A DNA stretch of 64,000 nt from Pseudarthrobacter sp. NamB4 (GCF_005796185.1 NZ_VAHM01000007.1:1-64000), one strand, 5' to 3'; positions 36,580 to 45,738 are shown, counted from the stretch's first letter. Numbers and translations are program-made. The notes: generated by a model from the sequence alone, not told the origin.

Positions 36580-36873
36580 TCAGTACTCCCTGGCCTCAAC
36601 CATCTCCAGAATGTGCGTTTTGGGTTCGCCGATCTTGGCCGGAGATTTTTCGGTGGACGGCCATACCTGGGTGCGCAGGGTGTCGAGGAATGCACCGGCT
36701 TCAGCCACCGAGCCGAAGTCCAGGTCCAGCATCACTTCGTGGTCCTGCTCGGCGGGGCGGAAAATCCTGTAGCCCCGCGCTCCGGAACGCTCACGTCCCC
36801 CTGCGTCCTTTTCAAAGGCGCTCCTCCACAACTCATAGTCACGAACCTGAAGCTCGATCCGCAGCGTTGCCAT
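36580..36873 (-). CDS. Small cyclase/antibiotic-biosynthesis-monooxygenase-like protein
   Basis: A 97-residue protein with a ferredoxin-like dimeric alpha/beta-barrel pattern: LRIELQVRDYELWRSAFEKD, then GYRIFRPAEQDHEVMLDLDFGSVAEAGAFLDTL. Relatives are annotated as cyclases or ABM-like proteins. No catalytic residue can be assigned. GAGGGG precedes the ATG. It is divergent from the TetR gene across a 78-nt region holding the operator, so it is the most likely direct target. Confidence 0.75.
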   Translation of the reverse strand: MATLRIELQVRDYELWRSAFEKDAGGRERSGARGYRIFRPAEQDHEVMLDLDFGSVAEAGAFLDTLRTQVWPSTEKSPAKIGEPKTHILEMVEAREY

Positions 36874-36909
36874 TGCCCCTCAGCCTTTCCTTGCCGTTAT
36901 CGGATATTC

Positions 36910-36934
36910 ATTACCCGTGTCATGTAATCATTAC
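36910..36934. promoter_or_regulatory. TetR operator in the divergent promoter
   Basis: Two overlapping inverted repeats, ATTAC-N9-GTAAT (36910-36928) and GTAATCATTAC (36924-36934), precede the TetR -10 box TAGTCT (36940-36945) and cover its -35 position. The layout fits autorepression. Confidence 0.6.
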
Positions 36935-36951
36935 GTTGTTAGTCTACTCCT

Positions 36952-37638
36952 ATGGGAACAACGGTCAAGAGTCGTAGGTACGACTCACCTCGACGCCGGG
37001 AGCAGGCTGAAGGGACGCGCAGGGCGATCCTCGACGCTGCGCAGCGGCTCTTTGAGCGCCAGGGATACCCCGCAACGTCGATGCCCGCCATCGCTGAAGA
37101 AGCAGGCGTAAGCCTGAAGACGATTTACGTCTACTTCGACACCAAGGCAGCATTGGTGCACACACTCTGGGACGCCCGGCTCGGCGCCGAAGAGGCAAAG
37201 CTGCCCGTCCTGGAACGGGACTGGTACAAAGCCGTGGTAAAGGAACCAGATCCGGAACGGAAGCTCCGCCTGGTCGCCGCGCAGGCCCGCCGCGTCAAAG
37301 CCCGGTCCGGAGCGCTACTGGAAATGATCCGCACCGCCGCATCAGCTGACCCAGATATCGCCGACCTGTGGGCAGGCATCCAAGGAAAGCTCCTCGAGGT
37401 GCAGCGCGCCATCGTCGAGCAACTCCATGCCAGCGGCTCCCTTGCCCCGTCCTTAGGCGTCTTGAGGGCGACTGACATCCTCTGGACGCTTAACCACCCG
37501 AACGTATGGCAGCTCCTGGTCCTCAACCGCGGCTGGAGCGACGAAGAGTACGAGCGATGGCTGGGCGACGCCTTCTGCTTACAACTCCTCGTCTCCCCCA
37601 CCGGGCGCCAGGCTGAGACAAGCCCCACCGGTCCCTAG
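36952..37638 (+). CDS. TetR/AcrR family transcriptional regulator
   Basis: A 228-residue repressor-type protein. The N-terminal helix-turn-helix is RRAILDAAQRLFERQGYPATSMPAIAEEAGVSLKTIYVYFDTKAAL (residues about 23-67, split motif). The ligand-binding C-terminal domain is variable, with RVKARSGALLEMIRTAASADPDIADLWAGIQGK. TAGTCT lies exactly 6 nt before the ATG with no ribosome binding site, so the mRNA appears leaderless. Targets are probably itself and the divergent small gene, possibly also the polyketide operon. Confidence 0.9.
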   Translation: MGTTVKSRRYDSPRRREQAEGTRRAILDAAQRLFERQGYPATSMPAIAEEAGVSLKTIYVYFDTKAALVHTLWDARLGAEEAKLPVLERDWYKAVVKEPDPERKLRLVAAQARRVKARSGALLEMIRTAASADPDIADLWAGIQGKLLEVQRAIVEQLHASGSLAPSLGVLRATDILWTLNHPNVWQLLVLNRGWSDEEYERWLGDAFCLQLLVSPTGRQAETSPTGP

Positions 37639-38036
37639 AGGGCGGGCGATAGCCGACGTTATTGGTGACGAAATGAAGGCCAACGGCCCATGTGGCGACC
37701 GCCCAACGGCATCGGCGTCATCACTCTCTGCCGCTCCACCGGCACGGATGGCGAGTACTACTACCTCTTACCGTTACGAGCCCCGGCCCGCAGGAACCTC
37801 AACTCGTCACACTGCTCTTTGTGAGGAACCCAGCGCTATACGGCGAAGGTTTGGCACCGATTGCTGGAACCTGCTTGGCGATGATGTCCAAGCCCGATAT
37901 ATCGCCTATTGTTGGGGCACTTGCCGGCAGGTCTGCCGGCATCGATCTTCCGCTCGGGGCGTGGAGCGTTTGAGTGGGCCTCTCCCCCGCTTTCAGTTGT
38001 CAAGGGCGAGCCTGCGCGGTGTTACGTTGAGGCCGA
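37639..38036. other. Non-coding or fully decayed sequence
   Basis: About 400 nt after the TetR gene show several short overlapping frames but none with consistent GC-ending codon use, a ribosome binding site or a recognisable motif. It is probably decayed sequence at the edge of the accessory stretch. Confidence 0.5.
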
Positions 38037-39180
38037 TCACGGCGTGCGGTCCCAGCAGGTCCTTGGAGAATTCCGGGACATCGATCCTTCCCCGCCAGCA
38101 ATTAGGGGTGTCATCCATGTCCCGCAGTTAGAAGTGGGCAGCACTTTGCGCCGCCTTTGCAACGGCGAAGCCCACCAGTTCCACCTGTATTTGAGATTGC
38201 CGAAGAGGAACCGCTGCAGGTTCTGGTAGCCCTCTTCTGAATTGACGCTGCCGGCGTCCACTGTGGCTGCGGTGCACCACCGCCAGCGGTGCTCGCCGGA
38301 CTGCAGCGTTGTCGATCTGCACCAGGCCGTCGCTGCGCGCTCCTACCGCTTTGCACGAAAGTCCCCACGCGGCGTCGTAATCCTCCGGGTTGGACCCCAC
38401 AAGGCAGAACACCTCGTCCACCGGAAACCCGTCGTCGGGCATTTCCGTCCCAATAAAAGCGTTTCGTGTCCGTATCGGCCGGAGCGCAGGTGGCGTGAGG
38501 TACTCGTACATGCGGTCAGGGCCGAAGATACCTGCCGTTGTATCCCGGTCGCGTCGCGGATCCGCTCGAGCAGGCCCGGGCCAACGGCGAAACGGATCCC
38601 GCCATGAGAGGTTGCATAGGTAAAGATCCTGGCGACGAACCTCGCCCCGGCAGCAGGATCAAACTTTTCCTCCTCCCCTGCCATGCTTTCCGGTATGGCG
38701 CGCTGCACCAGCGACCGGCGGATGAATCCACCCATGGAATGAGCCACCAGGAAGACCTTTGGCGCCCCGGTTTTTTGAAGAATCAGCCGGATCAGCCTGA
38801 ACAAATCACGTGCAGCCTCCTCAAAGGAGAAGGCCTCCGGGTCATTGCCAAAGGTATCCGCCGCGTCATCGTAAAACCGGTGGATCCAAACAGAGGCTGG
38901 ATTAACGGAGCCCCCATCCGCGCTGTCCAGGAAAACCGACTGGTCCCGTGGACCGGGACCTCGTACTTGTGGTCGGAAAGCAAGCGCAGCATCGGGGATT
39001 CGAACTGGTGGAATTTCGCCCGGCCGTTGCTGTCGGCAGGACATGCACAGAGCCCTGGCTGAAGCCATAGAACGGGTCGTCGACGGCTGTATTGACCGCA
39101 GAACCGGTACCGGCAAACCGGCGCACGTAAAATCACCGGGAGCCGGCCTTCGTCACCGGGAAATCCCATCTCGTGTCCTT
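38037..39180 (-). pseudogene. Frameshifted lipase/esterase-like alpha/beta hydrolase
   Basis: Coding sequence continues on the minus strand but changes frame at least three times. Segment 1 is FHQFESPMLRLLSDHKYEVP. Segment 2 is IHRFYDDAADTFGNDPEAFS followed by VFLVAHSMGGFIRRSLVQRA, a nucleophile-elbow GHSMGG-type motif, and GEEEKFDPAAGARFVARIFT. Segment 3 is YEYLTPPALRPIRTRNAFIG and DEVFCLVGSNPEDYDAAWGL. Segment 4 is SVNSEEGYQNLQRFLFGNLKY. Joined, they form a plausible full-length hydrolase; no single frame encodes it. The ends are approximate. The neighbouring protease gene is also broken, suggesting regional decay. Confidence 0.7.
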
Positions 39181-39367
39181 CCTTCCGACTGTCCCCCAGG
39201 GAGAGCAGTGGCCTGCAAGTCTGGTCAAAGTGGACCACCGGGGGCGTTGCCGCGGCGTGACGGCCCTGCTGTGGCAGTTCTGCCGTCCGCGGCGAGCGGC
39301 GGTAACGCAGGAGTAACGGCGCCCCGCTGTACTGGCTTGAAGCCACAAAATCCCTGAGGAGCCAGTC

Positions 39368-40394
39368 ATGAATGACCAGGAAACCAGGCAGCATTGCGAC
39401 GTCAAGCCGCAGACCCGTCCGGTCCCCCGCCCCGATTTGTCTCCCGCAGCTAGCGCCTCATACGGCTCTTGCGGCTCAAATGGGTTAACGGCACAGTGCT
39501 CCACTACTGGTTCCTTGAGGCTCCTGCCCCACAGCAGGAAGCAGTGCGCAAAGCCTTCAAGGAATGGAAAGACCTGGGCATCGGGCTGGAGTTCACGGAA
39601 GTCGCAGATCGAAGCGAAGCAGAGGTGCGCATCGCCTTCGACCAGTCCGACGGCTCCTGGTCCTACGTCGGGCGGGACGTGCTCGGCATCAGCGCCAACG
39701 AGCCGACCATGAATTTTGGCTGGGATCTCTCTGACGACTACGGCCGCACAACGGCACCGCACGAGGTCGGCCACACCCTGGGCCTGCCTCACGAACACCA
39801 GAACCCCTTCTCCGGAATCGTGTGGGATGAGCCGAAGGTCTACGAATACTTCGGTGGCGCACCCAATCACTGGCCGCCTGAACAGACCCTCCACAACGTA
39901 CTGAGGAAGATTGATGCCAGTGAAGTCGAAGGAACTTCTTGGGACCCGGACTCAGTCATGGAGTATTGGTTCCCCGCCGGACTGATCAAAGAACCCGCCC
40001 GGTTCCAGGCCGGGCTCAATCCTCCCGGCGGACTGTCAGCCGCAGACAAGGAATGGGTCAGGAAATTCTTCCCTGCCCTGAAACCGGAGCTTCCGTTACT
40101 GCAGCCCTTCCAGTCGGCCGCCCTCTCCCTTGCGCCCGGCAGCCAGTCAGACTTTGCAGTGGAGCCACAGGCCTCTCGTAAATTTGAAATCGGTACTTTT
40201 GGCACCGCAGACACAGTGTTGGTCCTGTTTGAGGAGGTGGACGGCGAACTGCGCTTTTGTTGCCGGGATGATGACAGCGGCGAGGACCGGAATTCACGCA
40301 TCTCGTTAAACTCTTCCAGGGCAGGCGCTACGTTGTTCGGGTGCGTCTCTACTGGGCAGGTGAATCAGGGCAGACAGCGCTCATGTACTGGTGA
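39368..40394 (+). pseudogene. Zincin metalloprotease (matrixin/astacin-like), frameshifted at both ends
   Basis: The central frame (from about 39454) encodes RLKWVNGTVLHYWFLE, a protease domain with APHEVGHTLGLPHEHQNPF (HExxHxxGxxH zinc motif) and a Met-turn-like DSVMEYWFP, then a C-terminal beta domain. The N-terminal 35 residues (MNDQETRQHCDVKPQ and following) are in another frame, separated by a shift near 39455. The C-terminus is also shifted near 40310: the genuine end reads GRRYVVRVRLYWAGESGQTA and stops at 40394, whereas the central frame runs on to 40485 with noncoding-looking sequence. Two single-base shifts, or sequencing errors, would restore it. No signal peptide is visible. Confidence 0.75.
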
Positions 40395-40640
40395 AAACGG
40401 GCAGCGGCAGTCGAGTCCGGGACGCGGAGCCCTTCAACGACGCAAAACACCACGCCAATCTTTGGCCAATATTGCGGAAATGTGAGCTTACTCCTGATTT
40501 TCCTCCATCAAGATCGGAGCAACCAAGGGATTGAGCCCGCCGTTCGTCCGAAGGCGCACCTCCCGCTGTCCGGAGGGGCGGCAGGGCGGAAGCCTGGGGC
40601 TTCACCTGGAGATGAGTGCAGACGGGGAAGGGGGGCCGCG

Positions 40641-40889
40641 ATGAGAGATCACCAATGGTCCGAATCCACGGGCGACCCCGGGGCCGTCCCGGAGAAGCCG
40701 GTTTCGGACACGATAGTTATTCGCGCGTGGCATGAGCCGGGCCACCCTCAGGGTTTCCGAGCGAGAATTACATACGGGGAACCTCCAGGCAGCGATCCAA
40801 GCACGATAGTTACGGCCGATCCTGCTGAGGTCCTAAGAGTGGTCAAGCGCTGGCTGGCCGGCCAGCCGGGAGTGAATGGCCGGAATTAG
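40641..40889 (+). CDS. Small hypothetical protein
   Basis: An 82-residue protein with a core DTIVIRAWHEPGHPQGFRAR followed by TIVTADPAEVLRVVKRWLAG. It looks like a small alpha/beta protein of unknown function. GGGGAAGGGGGG precedes the ATG at 40641; the longer frame from 40482 has no site and poor codon use. The last 57 nt overlap the convergent BTAD regulator gene. Confidence 0.6.
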   Translation: MRDHQWSESTGDPGAVPEKPVSDTIVIRAWHEPGHPQGFRARITYGEPPGSDPSTIVTADPAEVLRVVKRWLAGQPGVNGRN

Positions 40890-41624
40890 GGTCACTTCCC
40901 CCAGAGGTGGCTGATGGGCAAGGACCTCGACGACGGGGCGCCTGACAGATTCGGAGGGCGTCAGGCCAAGCTCGGCCTCGAGCTGCACCCGGTACCGTTC
41001 GTACGCCCGAAGAGCCGCAGCCGGATTACCTGCCTGCATCTCAGCAGTTACCAGAAGCCTGACAGCGTTCTCATAGAGAGGTTCGACTTCGACTGCTGCG
41101 TTAGCGGCTGCCGCTGCAGTCCCGAAATCCCCCCTGCCGAGCGACCGCGCGGCAATACCCATGAAAGCACGCAGGCGGTCATGCTGAAGCCGTGCATGTT
41201 CGAATATCACCCAGTCGTCGTACCACCCCGGGAGGAGTTCCCCACCGCGTAAGCCGTCCAGCCCGGAAGCTTCGTCATGGTCAGGCGATGGCTGGCCCAT
41301 GGCGCGGATCAGCGCTCGGACCCGGTTCAGGTCAATGTCCACCTGCTCGCTTAGAGACAGGACAGATCCGGCGTTAAGGATCAGGCCGGGCGCCTGGCGC
41401 GATACCAGGTGAACACTCACCCGCAAACTCTCCAGCGCCCTTGGTTCGGGATACTCGGGCCACAGCAGGCCCACCAGATAGCTCCTGAGGCTCGGCCCCT
41501 TCAGTGCCAGCGCCGCGATAAGGCGTTGCTGGCGCGCCGCAACGTGAACGACAACACTGTCCCGGCGAAGCCGCCAGGACCCAAGCAGGTCAAGCTTTAG
41601 TTCTCCATAGCCGCCGTCGTCCAT
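40833..41624 (-). CDS. BTAD-domain (SARP-like) transcriptional regulator
   Basis: A 263-residue regulator. The N-terminal part resembles an OmpR-type winged helix of SARPs (LDLLGSWRLRRDSVVVHVAARQQRLIAALALKG, then LVGLLWPEYPEPRALESLRVSVHLVSR). The bacterial transcriptional activator (BTAD) TPR-like domain follows (DLNRVRALIRAMGQ, LLPGWYDDWVIFEHARLQHDRL, AAAANAAVEVEPLYENAVRLLVTAEMQAGNPAAALRAYERYRVQLEAELGLTPSE). The target is unknown. It shares 3' sequence with the convergent small gene. Confidence 0.85.
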   Translation of the reverse strand: MDDGGYGELKLDLLGSWRLRRDSVVVHVAARQQRLIAALALKGPSLRSYLVGLLWPEYPEPRALESLRVSVHLVSRQAPGLILNAGSVLSLSEQVDIDLNRVRALIRAMGQPSPDHDEASGLDGLRGGELLPGWYDDWVIFEHARLQHDRLRAFMGIAARSLGRGDFGTAAAAANAAVEVEPLYENAVRLLVTAEMQAGNPAAALRAYERYRVQLEAELGLTPSESVRRPVVEVLAHQPPLGEVTLIPAIHSRLAGQPALDHS

Positions 41625-41771
41625 GGGAGCCTGATTTCGGTAAAACTGTTTTGCTGGTAGTCATGAGCATCCACATTACTGACAGCCCTGTCAATGACCT
41701 TGCGCCTCCTTTTTCGAAGCGGAGAGGACACTACCGGAAAAGGGCAGGGCCAGGGCGCAACCAGCGGAGCC

Positions 41772-41921
41772 TTAGCGCCTGGGCCCGATTGCGGCGCCCA
41801 CCACAGCGCCGATGCCCAGCCCCACTGCAAACCCCAGGAACGGGGTGTCGAACACCGCCAAGCCGACGGTGATGCCTACTGCCGCGCCAAGGAGGCACGA
41901 AATCCAGAGTGGCTTGTTCAC
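41772..41921 (-). CDS. 49-residue glycine-rich membrane protein
   Basis: A GTG-started frame on the minus strand encodes MNKPLWISCLLGAAVGITVG and continues to GLGIGAVVGAAIGPRR. It has two hydrophobic segments with GxxxG-like spacing around the turn FDTPFLGF. A clear ribosome binding site (GGAGG, 5 nt upstream) and GC-ending codons support it as real. The function is unknown. Confidence 0.7.
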   Translation of the reverse strand: MNKPLWISCLLGAAVGITVGLAVFDTPFLGFAVGLGIGAVVGAAIGPRR

Positions 41922-42471
41922 AGGTCCTCCAGCGGCAGATGACAGCAATTGTCCGGTCCTCCAGAGAGTACTGCATGCTGCTCAACTCCAGCTTCTGGGC
42001 GGGATAGCAGGTACCGGAAAACCAGGAAGTCGAGTACCTTTTACGGGTGCAAAGCGTTCCGCTGGTTCCCATTCTCGATGCATGCCGCCGCCAAAATCGG
42101 GCGACCGCCTGCGCTTCAGGGGACCGAATCGATAGTGATTCGATCCTCCGGCTAAGCAGACGGCATTGGTGCACCAGGCCCTGATCCTCACAGGATGTCC
42201 TATGCCACAGCCCCTTTATGCCGGTCCTCACAAAGTCGGTACTGCCCGCACACCGCCCAGGCCTCCTCTATGACCTTCAACGACGGTTACCAGCTCAATG
42301 GGTAGCAAGTTGAATGGTGCGCCGACCGTACAGCTGCTCACACGCCAACCGCTTTTGTTGAGCTCCTTGGCAGGCGTGTGCAAGCGGCATCAACTGCCGA
42401 GAGTCCCGGCTGGAGAACAAATGGGCGTCGCACGCATTACCGGCTGACCTTCACCGATGACTACATCCAGT
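41922..42471. other. 550-nt gap without a supportable gene
   Basis: Short frames in all directions lack codon bias and ribosome binding sites. I see no tRNA, terminator-like hairpin or repeat of note. It may be old decayed sequence. Confidence 0.5.
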
Positions 42472-42945
42472 TCAGCCGGCGTACGCCCTCTGCAGTTCCG
42501 CTATATCCAGCTTCCGCATGCCCAGCATCGCCTCCATGGCACGCTGCGAGCCGTTCGGGTCAGGACCGGCGATCAACTGCGGCAGGACTGCCGGGACGAT
42601 CTGCCAGGCGACGCCGAAGCGGTCCTTCAGCCAGCCGCACTGGCTTTCGGTGCCGCCGTCCGTCAGCGCAGTCCAGTATCTGTCCACGGCCGCCTGGTCC
42701 TCGCATTCAACGACAAAAGAGACGGCATCCGTAAAACTGGACCCCCTGGCACCGTTAAGGGCGGTAAAGCCGCGCCCCTCCAGTTCGAAGTCGACGGCGA
42801 TCGCCGCGCCGGCCGGGCCAGGGCCGCCCTCGCCGAACCGCGATATGTTCAGGATCTTTGCGTCATCGAAGACCGATGTGTAGAACTGGGCAGCTTCTTC
42901 CGCCTGGTGGTCGAACCAGAGGCAGGTCCCGATTTTGCGTGGCAT
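42472..42945 (-). CDS. VOC/PhnB-like protein (glyoxalase superfamily)
   Basis: A 157-residue protein: IGTCLWFDHQAEEAAQFYTSVFDDAKILNISRFG at the N-terminus, FELEGRGFTALNGARGSSFTDAVSFVVECEDQAAVDRYW, and WLKDRFGVAWQIVPAVLPQLI near the end. This is the PhnB/3-demethylubiquinone-methyltransferase-like branch of the VOC fold; members rarely have known activities. GGAAGGGAG precedes the ATG on the minus strand. Confidence 0.9.
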   Translation of the reverse strand: MPRKIGTCLWFDHQAEEAAQFYTSVFDDAKILNISRFGEGGPGPAGAAIAVDFELEGRGFTALNGARGSSFTDAVSFVVECEDQAAVDRYWTALTDGGTESQCGWLKDRFGVAWQIVPAVLPQLIAGPDPNGSQRAMEAMLGMRKLDIAELQRAYAG

Positions 42946-43084
42946 AGATTGCTCCCTTCCGGGTTGAGCCTAGTGCCGGGCTTCAGGGCGCACAACGGTT
43001 CCAGATGGGACAGGATTCCCTGCGTGATGCCCAGGTCCGACGGTGGGTAAGGCCGGCACGCCCGTGGGCATTAAGCTCGGAGGC

Positions 43085-43489
43085 ATGAGTTTCCGCGATG
43101 TGCAGTCAGCAAAACCGCCAACCCGGCGCTTGCGGGTTGCGGCCGTGGCGGCGGCCGACGTCGTCCTGATCCTGGTGTTTGCCGGCATCGGACGTGATGC
43201 CCACCAGCGGGGTGATGTCGTGACCGGCGTGCTGCTGACCGCCTGGCCTTTCCTTGCCGGAGCAGCAATAGGCTGGACGGCGGCCAGGGCGTGGCGTGAC
43301 CCGCTCTCGGTACGCCGGGCCGGGCTGGCAGTATTGCTCGGCAGCGTGGCTGGAGGCATGACGCTCCGGTCCCTGACCGGGCAGACGGTAGTGCTCCCGT
43401 TCGTCATTGTGGCCTTGCTTAGCCTGGGAGTCCTGCTGCTCGGCTACCGTCTTGTGCTTGCGTTCCTGAGCCGGCGGCGCCGCGCCTGA
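43085..43489 (+). CDS. DUF3054-like four-helix membrane protein
   Basis: A 134-residue membrane protein with about four hydrophobic helices (VAAVAAADVVLILVFAGIGR, GVLLTAWPFLAGAAIGW, LAVLLGSVAGGMTLRSL, VLPFVIVALLSLGVLLLGYRLV). The pattern AADVVLILVFAGIGRDAH resembles DUF3054 proteins. No function is known. ATG at 43085 has GGAGG 1-5 nt upstream. Confidence 0.75.
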   Translation: MSFRDVQSAKPPTRRLRVAAVAAADVVLILVFAGIGRDAHQRGDVVTGVLLTAWPFLAGAAIGWTAARAWRDPLSVRRAGLAVLLGSVAGGMTLRSLTGQTVVLPFVIVALLSLGVLLLGYRLVLAFLSRRRRA

Positions 43490-43590
43490 ACAGGCGCCGC
43501 CGCCCAGCAAGTAGCTGGTGTAATAGGCTGACAGCAGTGAAAAGCTTGCCGGGCCACTGCTTCGGCGCAACAGATCCGGAAGGGTTCAAC

Positions 43591-43872
43591 GTGATCACCG
43601 CATTCGTTTTGATCAAGACCGACGCTGCCCGCATTCCCGAGACTGCTGAGGAAATTTCCGCCCTCGAAGGAATCAGCGAGGTGTACTCGGTGACCGGGGA
43701 ATGGGACCTTATTGCCGTTGCCCGCGTCCACCGGCACGAGGACCTGGCAGACGTTATCGCGGACCGGCTCTCCAAAGTACCTGCCGTGGTCCACACCACC
43801 ACGCACATCGCTTTCCGCGCGTACTCCCAGCATGACCTGGATGCGGCGTTTTCGCTGGGCTTCGAACAGTAG
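43591..43872 (+). CDS. Lrp/AsnC ligand-binding (RAM) domain protein without DNA-binding domain
   Basis: A 93-residue stand-alone RAM domain: VITAFVLIKTDAARIPETAEEISALEGISEVYSVTGEWDLIAVARVHRHEDLADVIADRLSKVPAVVHTTTHIAFRAYS. It may sense a small molecule or modify other Lrp proteins. GTG at 43591 has GGAAGGG upstream. An alternative GTG at 43537 lies 7 nt after TAGGCT (43524-43529) and would add 18 residues, so the start is uncertain. Confidence 0.85.
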   Translation: MITAFVLIKTDAARIPETAEEISALEGISEVYSVTGEWDLIAVARVHRHEDLADVIADRLSKVPAVVHTTTHIAFRAYSQHDLDAAFSLGFEQ

Positions 43873-43892
43873 GCAGGGTGGCGCGGCCGCTG

Positions 43893-44951
43893 TCATCGAG
43901 CGGCGGTCAGCGAAACCCACTTTTCGAGGACGGCTGCGGCGGCTCCGGAATCAACAGATTCGGCAGCACGGGCGAAAGCGTTCTGCATCCGTTCCAGGAA
44001 GGGCCCCTCGGCCGAGGTGTCAAAGGCCACCAGCCCGGCCGCTGCATTGACCAGGACGGCGTCCCGGGCTGGGCCTTCTTTGCCTGCGAGGACATCGCGG
44101 ACAACAGCGGCATTCACAGTGGCGTCGCCACCACGAAGCTGCTCCACCGTGGCCAGACCGATGCCAAGGTCCTGCGGGGAGAAAGTCATCTCTGCCACCC
44201 GGCCGCCCCGGATTTCCCATACCGTGGAGGGCCCGGTGGTGGTCAGTTCGTCGAGGCCGTCATTGCCGCGGAAAACCAGTCCCCTGCTCCCCCGCTGGGC
44301 CAGCACGCCGGCAACCAGCGGAGCCATCCGCGCATTTGCGACGCCGACTGCCGAGGCCTGTACCTTGGCCGGGTTGGTGAGCGGGCCCAGGAAGTTGAAG
44401 GCCGTGGGAACAGCCAGTTCGCGGCGGGGAACGGCGGTGTGGCGGAACGACGGGTGGAAAACCTGTGCGAAGCAGAAGGTGATGCCCGCTTCCTCCGCGT
44501 TGCGGGCCACCTCCTCGATGGTCAGGTCCAGCCGGACCCCCAGCGCTTCCAGCACGTCAGCGGAACCGGACGACGACGACGCAGCCCGGTTGCCGTGCTT
44601 GACCACCCTGGCGCCGGCGCCGGCAGCAACAAGAGCCGCCATGGTGGAGATGTTCACGGTATTCAGTTGGTCGCCGCCGGTTCCCACGATGTCCAGCTTC
44701 TCACCGGAAATGGAAATCGGCTTGGCGTGCGCAAGCATCGCATCCACCAGGCCGGAAAGCTCCTCCACTGTTTCACCCTTTGCGCTGAGCGCCACAAGGA
44801 AGCCGGCGATCTGGGCCGGCGTAGCCTCACCGGACATGATGGTGTCCATGGCCCAGGAAGTGTTGTCCGCGGTGAGGTCCGAGCCGCCGATCAATGCCGA
44901 GATCAGGCGGGGCCAAGTGTTGCCGGACGCTGCAGAAGCCTGTGAAGTCAC
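43893..44951 (-). CDS. trpD: Anthranilate phosphoribosyltransferase
   Basis: A 352-residue enzyme of tryptophan synthesis, joining anthranilate and PRPP. The PRPP/Mg motif is [22 protein letters not shown] (GTGGD), followed by [23 protein letters not shown] and [36 protein letters not shown]. The start GTG at 44951 has TAGCAT 6 nt upstream on the minus strand; AGGAG abuts the start too closely to be a normal ribosome binding site. It is divergent from ctaE, as in mycobacteria. Confidence 0.95.
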   Translation of the reverse strand: MTSQASAASGNTWPRLISALIGGSDLTADNTSWAMDTIMSGEATPAQIAGFLVALSAKGETVEELSGLVDAMLAHAKPISISGEKLDIVGTGGDQLNTVNISTMAALVAAGAGARVVKHGNRAASSSSGSADVLEALGVRLDLTIEEVARNAEEAGITFCFAQVFHPSFRHTAVPRRELAVPTAFNFLGPLTNPAKVQASAVGVANARMAPLVAGVLAQRGSRGLVFRGNDGLDELTTTGPSTVWEIRGGRVAEMTFSPQDLGIGLATVEQLRGGDATVNAAVVRDVLAGKEGPARDAVLVNAAAGLVAFDTSAEGPFLERMQNAFARAAESVDSGAAAAVLEKWVSLTAAR

Positions 44952-45099
44952 CTCCTGATGCTATCCATCGTTGCAGGACACTGACCAATATGAACCCCCA
45001 CGGGAACTTTCCGGGGCGATTTCGCGTCTTTGTAGAAAAAGTCCCCCGAAAAGGCGGTTTGCGTTGGGCAGCACGGACTTTTACAGACATAATGTCTAT

Positions 45100-45738
45100 G
45101 TGACATCTGCGACCCATGCCCCCAGTACCCCGGCGCACCCCACGCTGAACCGCCCCAACATGGTTTCCGTTGGAACCGTTGTCTGGCTGTCCAGCGAGTT
45201 GATGTTCTTCGCCGGTCTCTTCGCCATGTACTTCACGCTGCGCTCGACGAGTGCACAGATGTGGGCGGACGAGACAGCAAAGCTCAACTTCCCCTTTGCG
45301 CTCGCCAACACGATCGTCCTCGTGGCCAGTTCCTTCACTTGCCAGATGGGCGTCTTCGCGGCTGAACGGCTCCAGCCGCGCCGGACCGGCGGGGTGTTCC
45401 AGTTTGCCCGCTGGGGAATGAACGAATGGTTCACCCTGACGTTCCTCATGGGTGCGTTCTTCGTTGCCGGCCAGGCAACAGAATACGCAATGCTGGTTTC
45501 CGAGCACGTATCGCTCAACTCCAATGCCTACGGCTCCGCTTTCTACATGACCACCGGCTTCCACGGCCTCCACGTCATCGGCGGGCTCATCGCGTTCCTC
45601 CTCATCATGGGACGCGCCTTCGCCGCCAAAAAGTTCGGGCATTTTGAAGCCACTTCCGCGATTGTCACCTCTTACTACTGGCACTTCGTGGACGTCGTGT
45701 GGATCGGCCTCTTCCTGGTCATCTACGTACTCAAGTAG
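45100..45738 (+). CDS. ctaE: Cytochrome c oxidase subunit III
   Basis: A 212-residue five-helix subunit of the aa3 oxidase: [29 protein letters not shown] near the start, [19 protein letters not shown], and [29 protein letters not shown] at the end. The frame is open back to 44971, but GTG at 45100 gives the standard N-terminus; TAATGT lies 4 nt before it. qcrCAB follow on the same strand. Confidence 0.94.
   Translation: MTSATHAPSTPAHPTLNRPNMVSVGTVVWLSSELMFFAGLFAMYFTLRSTSAQMWADETAKLNFPFALANTIVLVASSFTCQMGVFAAERLQPRRTGGVFQFARWGMNEWFTLTFLMGAFFVAGQATEYAMLVSEHVSLNSNAYGSAFYMTTGFHGLHVIGGLIAFLLIMGRAFAAKKFGHFEATSAIVTSYYWHFVDVVWIGLFLVIYVLK

Noticed and set aside
36387..36927. Overlapping frames on both strands opposite and beyond the small ABM-like gene
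   Set aside because: Composition is Ser/Arg/Pro-rich shadow sequence with no conserved motif, and the frames cross the TetR operator region.
878..42088. A shared 14-mer TTCTCGATGCATGC near the integrase start (about 879) and in the gap near 42072, considered as a second attachment site
   Set aside because: Several chance 14-base matches are expected in a window of this size, the second copy has no tRNA fragment, and the flanks do not match.
43500..43536. A leaderless start for the Lrp-domain gene at 43537
   Set aside because: Not fully excluded, but GGAAGGG before GTG at 43591 and the standard family N-terminus (VITAFVLIKTD) make the shorter protein more likely.
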